From the NCBI RefSeq assembly GCF_046630445.1, contig NC_092335.1, positions 631,291,501 to 631,355,500 on the forward strand: DNA of 64,000 bases. Reading direction: 5' to 3'. This DNA comes from Rutidosis leptorrhynchoides. Taxonomy: Eukaryota; Streptophyta; Magnoliopsida; Asterales; Asteraceae. Shown piece after piece: positions 38,084-50,700 of the stretch (the first letter of the stretch is position 1; every line of letters starts with the position of its first letter). A program made the translations under genes and the position numbers. Below the pieces are notes generated by a model. That model was given only the letters and a program-made list of their open reading frames with translations, was not told where the DNA came from and did not search any database.

Positions 38084-40271
38084 ACTTTTAACGCCTTGAT
38101 TCGAGTAAAATTTTTTTTTTTTTTTTTTTTTTTGAAAAGTTAAGTTACTGGCCGGACAAGGCATTTGCCGCGGCGCGGCCTGCCTTGTCGCGGCGCGACA
38201 CAACACATAAAATTTTTATCTCCTTAACCCAACTTCTGTTTTGAACCTTAGTTCATTGCCGCGGCGCGGAGCCCTTGGCCGCGGCGCGACATAACACTGG
38301 TCCGGGTGCCTGACCTGCAACATTTTACTTAAACCAACTTTTGCACATTTCATCATTCTCAAACACATTTAAAACAGCATAATTCATCCACCAACATAAA
38401 GATTCAGTTTCTAATATCTTAGACCATCCATAAACAACATTTAGACTTCAAAACATGTTTTCATACTCCAACCATCATTAGGTCCCAAGTTTGACAACAA
38501 CAAACATGACTCATACCAAAACACTAGGCGTTGATAAGCGGTAACCATGGAGCGTGTTTACAATAAGGGACTTGCAATACCACTTACTCTAATGCCAATG
38601 CTCCTCAAGTGCTTCACACGGGTTCCTTACCTTCACGATGGACTTTAGTACCTAAAACATAAAACATCATGGGGGTAAGTTTTTACACTTAGTGAGTTAT
38701 AGGAAAGTAATAAAACACAAAACACAAAACATTTGGGCACAAATCATAACACTTATCCTTCAACCCATTGGTTGCTTGCATACATTCGGATCCAATTCAT
38801 TCATACCATAGACATGACTTACTAGGCCGAACCTAGTAATCATGCCTAAGCTAACCATAGACATACTAAATATGCCTAAGCTATCATCATCTCATACATA
38901 GACACTTAATGTGTCTAAGCTAACACAAACCATAGGCAAGATTACTAGCAATGTAATAACCTTGCCTAAGCTAAACATCAACCATAGATACAACTATTAG
39001 GTTAACCCAATAGTTCTATCTAAGCTACATAACTAGTGCACTTAGTCGTTTCTCTCTTGCACGGATGCAATCCGAGAACACTAAGCCACTCTTGACCCGC
39101 CCATATTACCCCCTATGAACTCACCTTGCTTAATTGAATTTCCTTGATCACTTGAAATCTCTTTTCCTTGATTAGCACCTATACATGAGCTAATCCCATT
39201 AATCACATAACTCAATCAAAAACACAACTTTCTTGAATCATTACATCTTTTCATACTTACACACACATTTAACCCCCTAATCACAACAAGCATACAAGTA
39301 GCCTTAAAATCTCATTTTTCCTAAGATGACAATGTTACCAATTCAACATCACATTTTAATCATGTACATTACTAACTCATCCCTTTTAGCTCTATCATGC
39401 AACTTTTTCTTTAATCCTTTCATTAATCATCAAATGTGCATAGTAATCCAATTTCATTACTAACACCATTAAATTATCAAATTATCAATTTCTATAACTT
39501 ACAACTATAACAAAAGTTCATACATGAACATCCTTCATCACAATTTCTAGCTAGAACACATAATCATCTCTTTGAGACATTTTAACAAACACTTGGTGTG
39601 CATGACTAGAAACTTAACTAGAACATCACCAAATTCACCATATTCATAACAAAAAATCCATCATGCAAGTCTATACATAATTCCTCTTCCAAAATCAATA
39701 ACAATTACATTCTAACTCAAACAATTGTGCACAATTCAACAACTAGCAACTATTTAAGCATAAAACTCATCATAAACACACCATATAAGCAATACTTGGA
39801 CACAAAATCCATACCTTGACTTTTAGAGTTTAAGAACCCTAATTGTGCACAAAGAGAGTGAAATTGGAAGATTAGAGCTTGCTAAAGTGATTAGGGTGTC
39901 TTAGATTTCACTAATTCAAGATTGCATGAGTTTAATTTTAACAATTGATGGATCCTCCTCTTCCCTTTGCAAATGTCGACACTCACAAGAACTCCAGGAA
40001 GGTTTTCTGTATTTTGCACTTAATAATTTATTTTTCCAGCATTTTAATCCCTTTTATATAAAATAACTTTGGCTTATTAGCAATTTCTACCCTCCCCACC
40101 ACAACTATGGTTAGAGAAGTCCTTATTCTTAACTTTTCACCCTTAGTCCTTCCTAACTTAACCAATAAACTTAACTTTTATCCATTTAACATAAAATAAC
40201 CTTTACCATTTAATTTCTTAGCAATAAAAAAATTTACATAAAATAATACCTTAAATATTTGGGATGTTACA
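38084..40271 (-). repeat. 5' LTR of N
   Basis: Apparently identical to the 3' LTR over the parts compared, including the four CGCGGCGCG motifs at about 38,167-38,291. Contains the promoter of the element. Confidence 0.95.
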
Positions 40272-40276
40272 TTTGA

Positions 40277-41202
40277 ACATACTTTGATATATATGTACAT
40301 ATTTGATATAGATTCGTGAATCGACCAGTGGCCAAGTGTTACTTCCCGATGAAGTAAAAATCTGTGAAAGTGAGCTATAGTCCCACTTTTAAAATCTAAT
40401 ATTTTTGGGATGAGAATACATGCAGGTTTTATAAATGATTTACAAAATAGACACAAGTGCGTGAAACTACATTCTATGGTTGAATTATCGAAATCGAATA
40501 TGCCCCTTTTTATTAAGTCTAGTAATCTAAGAATTAGGGAACAGACACCCTAATTGACGCGAATCCTAAAGATAGATCTATTGGGCCTAACAAACCCCAT
40601 CCAAAGTACCGGATGCTTTAGTACTTCGAAATTTATATCATATTCGAAGGGTGTCCCAGAATGATGGGGATATTCTTATATATGCATCTTGTTAATGTCG
40701 GTTACCAGGTGTTCACTATATGAATGAGTTTTATCTCTATGTATGGGATGTATATTGAAATATGAAATCTTGTGGTCTATTGTTATGATTTGATATATAT
40801 AGGTTAAACCTATAACTCACCAACATTTTTGTTGACGTTTTAAGCATGTTTATTCTCAGGTGATTATTAAGAGCTTCCGCTGTCGCATACTTAAATAAGG
40901 ACAAGATTTGGAGTCCATGCTTGTATGATATTGTGTAAAAACTGCATTCAAGAAACTTATTTCGTTGTAACATATTTGTATTGTAAACCATTATGTAATA
41001 GTCGTGTGTAAACAGGATATTTTAGATTATCATTATTTGATAATCTACGTAAAGCTTTTTAAACCTTTATTGATGAAATAAAGGTTATGGTTTGTTTTAA
41101 AATGAATGCAGTCTTTGAAAAACATCTCATATAGAGGTCAAAACCTCGCAACGAAATCAATTAATATGGAACGTTTTTAATCAATAAGAACGGGACATTT
41201 CA
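40277..41202 (+). repeat. 5' LTR of A, right part
   Basis: Resumes directly after the TTTGA copy and runs to GGGACATTTCA. It matches 50,153-51,078 of the 3' LTR. Confidence 0.93.
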
Positions 41203-41221
41203 GTTGGTATCTGAGCGTTGG
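41203..41221 (+). other. Primer-binding site of A
   Basis: GTTGGTATCTGAGCGTTGG follows the 5' LTR; TGGTATC-GAGC is the initiator Met-tRNA type used by most plant gypsy elements. Confidence 0.85.
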
Positions 41222-41411
41222 TCTTAGAGAACCAGAATTTTGCATTAGTATGTCTTATCGAGTTTGTTAGGATGCATTAGTGAGTCTGGACTTCGACCGT
41301 GTTTACTTGAAAAATGATTGCTTAACAAATTTTGTTGGAAACTATATATTTTTAACATGTGAATATTATGTGATATATTAATCTCTTAACGCATTTGATA
41401 TTATGTGATAG

Positions 41412-42022
41412 ATGTCTACCTCTAGAACAATTCCCATTGACTCACCTAATAATAATGAAGAGATGTAAATTGGAATGATTCGTGGACTGATTCACAAGTT
41501 CCCGAAGAGGAACCGGAAGAAGAGTCGGAACCGGAAGAAGAATCGGAACCGGAAGAAGAATCAGATCCGGAAGAAGAAATAGAACCAGTGGGGGAAATAA
41601 TAAAACGGTTAAGTAGAATAAAATCCTCAACCAACCGACCAAAGTTAATTATGGTCAATGGTGTTTCCGCCAAGGAAGCAAAGTATTGGGAGGATTACCA
41701 ATTCTCCGATGAATCGGATCCCGACAAGGATTCCGATGATGTTATAGAAATTACCCCAACACAATTTAAGAAGGCAAAAGAGAACAATAAGGGAAAGGAC
41801 ATAAAAATAGAGAAATTTGATTCCAAACACGATGAACTTTATATGTATCGTCAACACCCGTATTTCTTAAGTTGTGACAATAACCCGGGAACCTCTAAAC
41901 CACCAGGTTTTTCTAAACCAATGTGGAAAACGACGGCTCGTATTAGGGGAACATCATATATCCCTAGAAACTTGGCAAAACGAACCGAAACCGAAGAAGA
42001 AGAAACGAGCGAGTCGGAATAA
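41412..42022 (+). CDS. acidic leader ORF of element A
   Basis: Region coding for an acidic protein that precedes the F-box ORF. It has tandem SEPEEE hexapeptides (41,520-41,580), then a part with AKYWEDYQFSDESDPDKDSD and YMYRQHPYFLSCDNNPG, ending in a Glu-rich tail. I know no family for it. The same ORF stands right after the primer site in the related copy at 56,612-57,130, with one hexapeptide unit fewer, so it belongs to the element family and is not a chance frame. Cys/His motifs and membrane segments are absent. Treated as part of a fossil element, broken or not at its start. Confidence 0.6.
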
Positions 42023-42160
42023 GATAGTTGTATTCGTGTGGTGTAATATATGTAATATAGTGTGCTTATGCTTTATGATATATGTAAAAATTGCTTGTAT
42101 TAATAAGTATTTTTTTTTATGAATCTAACACTTGTCTATTTTACAGTATAAAAACACAAA

Positions 42161-42844
42161 ATGGATAGACAACCCAATATTTTAAGAGACCTACCCGGAA
42201 ACATGATTGATGAAATCTTGTCTAGAGTCGGTCAGAATTCCTCGGCACAACTATTTAAGGCGAGATCAGTTTGTAAGACATTCGAAGAATGTTCCAAGAA
42301 TGCCTTGATTTATAAAAGGCTTTCGTTCGAAAGATGGGGGATATTACATTGGGAAATCCATAAGTTACGATGTGTTTACTTTGACGCATATATTGCGGGG
42401 AACCCAAATGCTATTTTACGCAACGGGTTAAGAAATTATTTTGACTCAATATATCCGAATATAGGACTTCGTGATTTAGAAAAAACGGCTAACATGCAAC
42501 ATAAAGAAGCATGTTATGCTTACGGGTTAGTAATGTTTGCTTTTCACCAAAGTGAGAACAAGAACATCGGGCTACAACTATTAAACAAAACGTTCCCACA
42601 AGTGACGGAGTCGGTAATTGAGGTAAGAAATGAGGTTTTTAGGTTATTACGAGACTGTTGGTCATTACATAACCTTCATTCTTTTGACGACGTTACAACA
42701 CATTGTCTTACTATCGGTCACAACGGTTATGTTCCACAAAACCAAGGATGGGAAGTGGTATTAGTAAAACCAGAATGCATGACTTGTTTCTGGACGTATG
42801 AATTACGTGTCTTTATTGCCTTTGCTGAACGCCTTATTTATTAA
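42161..42844 (+). CDS. F-box protein (At2g35280-like) carried inside gypsy element A
   Basis: An uninterrupted 227-codon ORF. Residues 9-55 form an F-box (LRDLPGNMIDEILSRVG, then LFKARSVCKTFEEC), the part that binds SKP1 in SCF ubiquitin ligases. The middle has the aged-repeat wording of the At2g35280-like plant F-box family: AYIAGNPNAILRNGLRNYFD, then a Sel1-like unit TANMQHKEACYAYGLVMFAF and GLQLLNKTFPQ. The C-terminal part holds a His/Cys patch (THCLTIGHNGY, KPECMTCFW). It lies between the acidic ORF and gag, on the element's sense strand. No intron is visible, which suits passage through an RNA copy. Taken together this looks like a host gene transduced by the retroelement. That it is expressed is not shown. 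Confidence 0.88.
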   Translation: MDRQPNILRDLPGNMIDEILSRVGQNSSAQLFKARSVCKTFEECSKNALIYKRLSFERWGILHWEIHKLRCVYFDAYIAGNPNAILRNGLRNYFDSIYPNIGLRDLEKTANMQHKEACYAYGLVMFAFHQSENKNIGLQLLNKTFPQVTESVIEVRNEVFRLLRDCWSLHNLHSFDDVTTHCLTIGHNGYVPQNQGWEVVLVKPECMTCFWTYELRVFIAFAERLIY

Positions 42845-43190
42845 CTAGAATTATCTTCGCAACTACTTTGTATCAAAGTTTTATGTGCTATATTTCATGC
42901 TATATGTAAAAAAAAGCGGTATTGTAAGTTTGCAAGTTATTGCATAAATTTTTGAATATGATTTTTTTTTTTTGTGATTAGTTTTTCATATAGAATTTTA
43001 GTAGTTGAAATGGTATGTTAGCTACTAAGTATGAACTTAAAGGGTAGGTACTACCCGAATTAAATAGTATAAAACGCTAATATGAAGAAAGAGCTTTTAT
43101 AAATAAGTTCATATTACGCTACGAAATACTATTGACTACTCTTGATATTCTATATAATTAACTCGTTTCATTTGACTATTTTGAAGGAAA
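42845..43190 (+). other. Spacer between the F-box ORF and gag, with an internal polypurine-like palindrome
   Basis: GGGTAGGTACTACCCG at 43,042-43,057 is a near-palindrome whose first half equals the block just before the 3' LTR (acgggtaggtac). A matching motif occurs in the interior of element B at 54,902-54,917. Confidence 0.6.
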
Positions 43191-44023
43191 TGGCACCGAC
43201 TACTCGACACACCTTGAATATGAGCGAAGAGAAATTTAGTGCCTTTCTTGCTTCAAACATAGCCGCAGTACAGGCTGTGCTACATACCAACAATAACCTT
43301 GGATCTAGCAGTACAGGAAATCGTGTAGGATGCACCTACAAAGAATGCACTGCCTGCAAACCTTTGGAATTTGATGGAACCGAAGGACCGATCGGATTGA
43401 AACGGTGCACCGAGAAGGTCGAATCGGTGTTTCCCATAAGTAAGTGTACTGAAGAGGACAAAGTGAAGTACGCTACGCATACCTTCACAGGTTCTGCGTT
43501 AACATGGTGGAATACCTATCTAGAGCAAGTAGGATAAGATGATGCTTACGCACTACCGTGGTCAGCATTCAAGCACTTGATGAACGAGAAGTACCGTCCC
43601 AGAACCGAGGTCAATAAGCTCAAGACAGAACTTAGAGGGTTACGAACCCAAGGATTTGATATTACCACGTACGAAAGACGATTCACAGAATTATGCCTAT
43701 TGTGCCCGGGAGCGTTCGAAGATGAGGAAGAGAAGATCGACGCGTTTGTGAAAGGATTACCGGAAAGAATCCAAGAAGATATAAGTTCACACGAGCCCGC
43801 CTCCATACAACAGGCATGTAGAATGGCTCACAAACTAGTGAACCAGATTGAAGAAAGAATTAAAGAACAGACTGCTGAAGAGGCCAATGTGAAGCAAGTC
43901 AAAAGAAAGTGGGAGAAAAACGGTGATAAGAATCACCAATACAACAACAATAGCAATTACAACAATAATCGCAACAACTATCCCAACAATCGCAACATCA
44001 ATCGCAACTACAACAAACGGCCC

Positions 44024-44083
<60 letters not shown>

Positions 44084-44400
44084 CATCCCAACAACAATAA
44101 TAACCGCAACAACAATAATCAGAAGCAGCTATGCCAAAGGTGTGAAAAGTATCACTCGGGGTTCTGCACCAAATTTTGCAACAAGTGTAAAAGAAATGGT
44201 CATAGCGCGGTGAAGTGTAAGGTCTACGGACCAGGGGTTAACAGAACGAAAGGAACAAATGGTGTCGGAACGAGTAATGGCAGAGCAAGTAGTATCAGAG
44301 CAAGTTATGCCAATGTAGTTTGTTATAAATGTGGAAAACCGGGCCACATTATTAGAAATTGCCCGAACCAGGAGAACACGAATGGACAAGGCCGCGGAAG
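43191..44400 (+). pseudogene. gag region of element A
   Basis: Starts MAPTTRHTLNMSEEKF. It has a gag core (GSALTWWNTYLEQ, TYERRFTELCLLCPGAF), a long asparagine run coded by AAC repeats (about 44,020-44,085), and two zinc knuckles, the second CYKCGKPGHIIRNC. The gag-pol coding part of this element is broken in a few places, so I treat it as a fossil. Confidence 0.85.
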
Positions 44401-47400
44401 AGTTTTCAATATTAATGCGGCAGAGGCACAGGAAGACCCGGAGCTTGTTACGGGTACGTTTCTTATTGACAATAAATCTGCTTACGTTTTATTTGATTCG
44501 GGTACGGATAGAAGCTATATGAGTAGAGATTTTTGTGCTAAATTAAGTTGTCCATTGATGCATTTGGATAGTAAATTTTTACTCGAATTAGCAAATGGTA
44601 AATTAATTTCAGCAGATAATATATGTCGGAATCGAGAAATTAAACTGGTTAGCGAAACATTTAAGATTGACTTGATACCAGTAGAGTTAGGGAGTTTTGA
44701 TGTGATAATCGGTATGGACTGGTTGAAAGAAGTGAAAGCAGAGATCGTTTGTTACAAAAATGCAATTCGCATTATACGAGAAAAAGGAAAACCCTTAATG
44801 GTGTACGGAGAAAAGGGCAACACGAAGCTACATCTTATTAGTAATTTGAAGGTACAAAAACTAATAAGAAAAAGTTGCTATGCTGTTCTAGCACACGTCG
44901 AGAAAGTATAAACTGAAGAAAAGAGCATCAATGATGTTCCCGTCGCAAAAGAATTTCCCGATGTATTTCTGAAAGAATTACCGGGATTACCCCCACATCG
45001 ATCCGTTGAATTTCAAATAGATCTTGTACCAGGAGCTGCACCAATAGCTCATGCTCCTTACAGACTCGTACCCAACGAGATGAAAGAACTGCAAAGCCAA
45101 TTACAAGAACTTTTAGAGCGTGGTTTCATTCGACCAAGCACATCACCGTGGGGAGCTCCTGTTTTGTTTGTCAAGGATAAAGATGGTACATTCAGGTTGT
45201 GTATCGACTACCGAGAGTTGAACAAACTTACCATCAAGAACCGCTACCCACTACCGAGAATCGACGACTTATTTGATCAACTACAAGGCTCGTCTGTTTA
45301 TTCAAAGATTGAATTACGTTCCGGGTATCATCAAATGCGGGTGAAAGAAGATGATATTCCAAAGACTGCTTTCAGAACACGTTACGGTCATTACGAGTTT
45401 ATGGTCATGCCGTTTGGTTTAACTAATGCACCAGCTGTGTTCATGGACCTTATGAACCGAGTGTGTGGACCATACCTTGACAAGTTTGTCATTGTTTTCA
45501 TTGATGACATACTTATTTACTCAAAGAATGACCAAGAACACGGTGAATATTTGAGAAAGGTGTTAGAAGTATTGAGGAAGGAAGAATTGTACGCTAAGTT
45601 TTCAAAGTGTGCATTTTGGTTGGAAGAAGTTCAATTCCTCGGTCACATAGTGAACAAAGGAGGTATTAAGGTGGATCCGGAAAAGATAGAAACTGTTGAA
45701 AAGTGGGAAACCCCGAAAACTCTGAAACACATACGCCAGTTTTTAGGACTAGCTGGTTACTACAGAAGGTTCATCCAAGACTTTTCTAGAATAGCAAAAC
45801 CCTTGACTGCATTAACGCATAAAGGGAAGAAATTTGAATGGAAGGATGAACAAGAGAAAGCGTTTCAGTTATTGAAGAAAAAACTAACTACGGCACCTAT
45901 ATTGTCATTGCCTGAAGGGAATGATGATTTTGTGATTTATTGTGATGCATCAAAGCAAGGTCTAGGTTGTGTATTAATGCAACGAACGAAGGTGATTGCT
46001 TATGAGTCTAGACAATTGAAGATTCACAAACAAAATTATACGACGCATGATTTGGAATTAGGCGCGGTTGTTTTTGCATTAAAGACTTGGAGGCACTACT
46101 TATATGGGGTCAAAAGTATTATATATACCGACCACAAAAGTCTTCAACACATATTTAATCAGAAACAACTGAATATGAGGCAGCGTAGGTGGATTGAATT
46201 GTTGAATGATTACGACTTTGAGATTCGTTACCACCCGGGGAAGGCAAATGTGGTAGCCAATGCCTTGAGCAGGAAGGACAGAGAACCCATTCGAGTAAAA
46301 TCTATGAATATAATGATTCACAATAACCTTACTACTCAAATAAAGGAGGCGCAACAAGGAGTTTTAAAAGAGGGAAATTTAAAGGATGAAATAACCAAAG
46401 GATTGGAGAAGCATCTTAATATTCGGGAAGACGGAACCCGGTATAGGGCTGAAAGGATTTGGGTACCAAAATTTGGAGATATGAGAGAAATGGTACTTAG
46501 AGAAGCTCATAAAACCAGATACTCAATACATCCTGGAACGGGGAAGATGTACAAGGATCTCAAGAAACATTTTTGGTGGCCGAGTATGAAAGTCGATGTT
46601 GCTAAGGTCAAAGCTGAGCATCAGAAATCATCAGGTCTACTTCAACAATCCAAAATCCCGGAATGGAAATGGGAAAACATTACCATGGATTTCATCACTA
46701 AATTGCCAAGGACTGCAAGTGGTTTTGATACTATTTTGGTAATAGTTGATCGTCTCACCATATCAGCACACTTCCTGCCAATAAGAGAAGATGACAAGAT
46801 GGAGAATTTAGCACGACTGTATTTGAAGGAAGTCGTCTCCAGACATGGAATACCAATCTCTATTATCTTTGATAGGGATGGCAGATTTATTTCAAGATTC
46901 TGGCAGACATTACAGCAAGCATTAGGAACTCGTCTAGACATGAGTACTGCCTATCATCCACAAACTGATGGGTAGAGCGAAAGGACGATACAAACGCTTA
47001 AAGACATGCTACGAGCATGCGTTATTGATTTAGGAAACAGTTGGGATCGACATCTACCGTTAGCAGAATTTTCCTACAACAACAGCTATCATTCAAGTAT
47101 TGAGATGGCGCCATTTGAAGCACTTTATGGTAGAAAGTACAGGTCTCCAATTTGTTGGAGTGAAGTGGGGGATAGACAGATTACGGGTCCGGAGATAATA
47201 CAAGAAACTACCAAGAAGATCATCCAAATTCAACAACAGTTGAAAACCGCCCAAAGTCGACAAAAGAGCTACGCCGACATTAAAAGAAAAGATATAGAAT
47301 TTGAAATTGAAGAGATGGTCATGCTTAAGGTTGCACCTTGGAAAGGCGTTGTTCGATTTGGTAAACGAGGTAAATTAAATCCAAGGTATATTGGACCATT

Positions 47401-47752
47401 CAAGATTATTGATCGTGTCGGACCAGTAGCTTACCGACTTGAGTTACCTCAACAACTCGCGGTTGTACATAACACTTTCCACGTCTCGAATTTGAAGAAA
47501 TGTTTTGCTAAAGAAGATCTCACTATTCCGTTAGACGAAATCCAAATCAACGAAAAACTTCAATTCATCGAAGAACCCGTCGAAATAATGGATCGTGAGG
47601 TTAAAAGACTTAAACAAAACAAGATACCAATTGTTAAGGTTCGATGGAATGCTCGTAGAGGACCCAAGTTCACCTGGGAACGAGAAGATCAGATGAAGAA
47701 GAAATACCCGCACTTATTTCCAGAAGATACGTCAACACCTCCAACTGCTTAA
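44401..47752 (+). pseudogene. pol region of element A
   Basis: In order: protease (LFDSGTDRSYMS), reverse transcriptase ([29 protein letters not shown]), RNase H ([16 protein letters not shown]), integrase ([36 protein letters not shown]) and a C-terminal chromodomain-like segment ([20 protein letters not shown]) ending at 47,752. Closely similar to the copy at 60,661-64,000. Broken, with a few breaks. Confidence 0.9.
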
Positions 47753-47787
47753 AATTTCGGGACGAAATTTATTTAACGGGTAGGTAC
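47753..47787 (+). other. Polypurine tract region of A
   Basis: Between the end of pol and the 3' LTR. It contains GGGACGAAATTT and ttaacgggtaggtac, the latter touching the LTR. The same blocks are found at 60,626-60,660 in the A' copy. Confidence 0.75.
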
Positions 47788-50700
47788 TGTAGTGACCCGA
47801 ACTTTTTCATGTTTATATATATATTAAATGAAATTGTTATTTACATGATTAAGGGTTTCCAACATGTTAAGTAATCAAACTTGTTAAGACTTGATTAATT
47901 GAAATAGGTTTCATATAGACAATTGACCACCCAAGTTGACCGGTGATTCACGAACGTTAAAACTTGTAAAAACTATATGATGACATATATATGGATATAT
48001 ATATATATATATATAGTTAACATGATATTATGATAAGTAAACATATCATTAAGTATATTAACAATGAACTACATATGTAAAATCAAGACTACTAACTTAA
48101 TGATTTTGAAACGAGACAAATATGTAACGATTATCGTTGTAACGACATTTAATGTATATATATCATATTAAGAGATATTCATACATCATATTATCATGAT
48201 AATATAATAATTTAAAATCTCATTTGATATTATAAACATTGGGTTAACAACATTTAACAAGATCGTTAACCTAAAGGTTTCAAAACAACACTTACATGTA
48301 ACGACTAACGATGACTTAACGACTCAGTTAAAATGTATATACATGTAGTGTTTTAATATGTATTCATACACTTTTGAAAGACTTCAAGACACTTATCAAA
48401 ATACTTCTACTTAACAAAAATGCTTACAATTACATCCTTGTTCAGTTTCATCAACAATTCTACTCGTATGTACCCGTATTCGTACTCGTACAATACACAA
48501 CTTTTAGATGTATGTACTATTGGTATATACACTCCAATGATCAGCTCTTAGCAGCCCATGTAAGTCACCTAATACATTTAGGAACCATCATTTGGCAACT
48601 AGCATGAAATATCTCATAAAATTACAAAAATATGAGTAATCATTCATGACTTATTTACATGAAAACAAAATTACATATCCTTTATATCTAATCCATACAC
48701 CAACGACCAAAAACACCTACAAACACTTTCATTCTTCAATTTTATTCATCTAATTGATCTCTCTCAAGTTCTATCTTCAAGTTCTAAGTGTTCTTCATAA
48801 ATTCTACAAGTTCTAGTTTCATAAAATCAAGAATACTTCCAAGTTTGCTATCTTACTTCCAATCTTGTAGAGTGATCATCCAACCTCAAGAAATCTTTCT
48901 TATTTACATTAAGATATCTTTCTAATACAAGGTAATACTCATATTCAAACTTTGATTCAATTTCTATAACTATAACAATCTTATTTCGAGTGGAAATCTT
49001 ACTTGAACTTGTTTTTTGTGTCATGATTCTGCTTCAAGAACTTTTAAGCCATCCAAGGATCCTTTGAAGCTAGATCCATTTTTCTCATTTCCATTAGCTT
49101 TATCCAGAAAACTTGAGGTAGTAATGATGTTCATAACATCATTCGATTCATACATATAAAGCTATCTTATTCGAAGGTTTAAACTTGTAATCACTAGAAC
49201 ATAGTTTAGTTAATTCTAAACTTGTTCGCAAACAAAAGTTAATCCTTCTAACTTGACTTTTAAAATCAACTAAACACATGTTCTATATCTATATTATATG
49301 CTAACTTAATGATTTAAAACCTAGAAACACGAAGAACACTGTAAAACCGGACATACGCCGTCGTAGTAACACCGCGGGCAGTTTTGGGTTAGTTAATTAA
49401 AAACTATGTTAAACTTTGATTTAAAAGTGGTTATTCTGGAAAAATGATTTTTCTTATGAACATGAAACTATATCCAAAAATCATGGTTAAACTCAAAGTG
49501 GAAGTTTATTTTCTAAAATGGTCATCTAGACGTCGTTCTTTCGACTGAAATGACTACCTTTACAAAAACGACTTGTAACTTATATTTTCGACTATAAACC
49601 TATACTTTTTCTGTTTAGATTCATAAAATAGAGTTCAATATGAAACCATAGCAATTTGATTCACTCAAAACGGATTTAAAATGAAGAAGTTATGGGTAAA
49701 ACAAGATTGGATAATTTTTCTTGTTGTAGCAACGTGAAAATTGGTAACAAATCTATATTAATCATATCCTAGCTAACTTATATTGTATTATACATGTATT
49801 CTAATATATTATGTAATCTTGGGATACCATAGACACGTATGCAAATGTTTTGACATATCATATCGACCCATGTGTATATATTATTTGGAACAACCATAGA
49901 GACTCTATATGCAGTAATGTGGGAGTTAGCTATACAGGGTTGAGGTTGATTCCAAAAATATATATACTTTGAGTTGTGATCTAGCCTGAGACGTGTATAC
50001 ACTGGGTTGTGGATTGATTCAAGATAATATATATCAATTTTTTTTCTGTACATCTAACTTTGGACAACTAGTTGTAGGTTACTAACGAGGACAGCTGACT
50101 TAATGAACTTAAAACATCAAAATGTATTAAAAGTGTTGTAAATATATTTTGAACATACTTTGATATATATGTACATATTTGTTATAGGTTCGTGAATCGA
50201 CCAGTGGCCAAGTCTTACTTCCCAACGAAGTAAAAATCTGTGAAAGTGAGTTATAGTCCCACTTTTAAAATCTAATATTTTTGGGATGAGAATACATGCA
50301 GGTTTTATAAATGATTTACAAAATAGACACAAGTACGTGAAACTACATTCTATGGTTGAATTATCGAAATCGAATATGCCCCTTTTTATTAAGTCTGGTA
50401 ATCTAAGAATTAGGGAACAGACACCCTAATTGACGTGAATCCTAAAGATAGATCTATTGGGCCTAACAAACCCCATCCAAAGTACTGGATGCTTTAGTAC
50501 TTTGAAATTTATATCATATCTGAAGGGTGTCCCAGAATGATGGGGATATTCTTATATATGCATCTTGTTAATGTCAGTTACCAGGTGTTCACCATATGAA
50601 TGATTTTTATCTCTATGTATGGGATGTATATTGAAATATGAAATCTTGTGGTCTATTGTTACGATTTGATATATATAGGTTAAACCTATAACTCACCAAC

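Larger units (their letters stand above)
30854..40271 (-). mobile_element. Ty3/gypsy element N (chromovirus-like), looks whole and very young
   Basis: LTRs at 30,854-33,043 and 38,084-40,271 (about 2.19 kb each) appear identical except for the length of a T run. Read on the minus strand they start TGTAACATCCC and end TTAAAAGT. The 5-bp duplication TTTGA lies at 30,849-30,853 and 40,272-40,276, and the unfilled site can be read in the 3' LTR of A near 50,143-50,155. The primer site TGGTATCAGAGCT directly abuts the 5' LTR (38,071-38,083), and AAGAGGGGGAGAGT precedes the 3' LTR. One long gag-pol frame fills the interior. It is the most recent insertion in the window. Confidence 0.96.

Noticed and set aside
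43835-44213. Val-rich and Thr-rich frames over the AAC repeat
   Set aside because: Shadow frames of the asparagine run in gag of element A.
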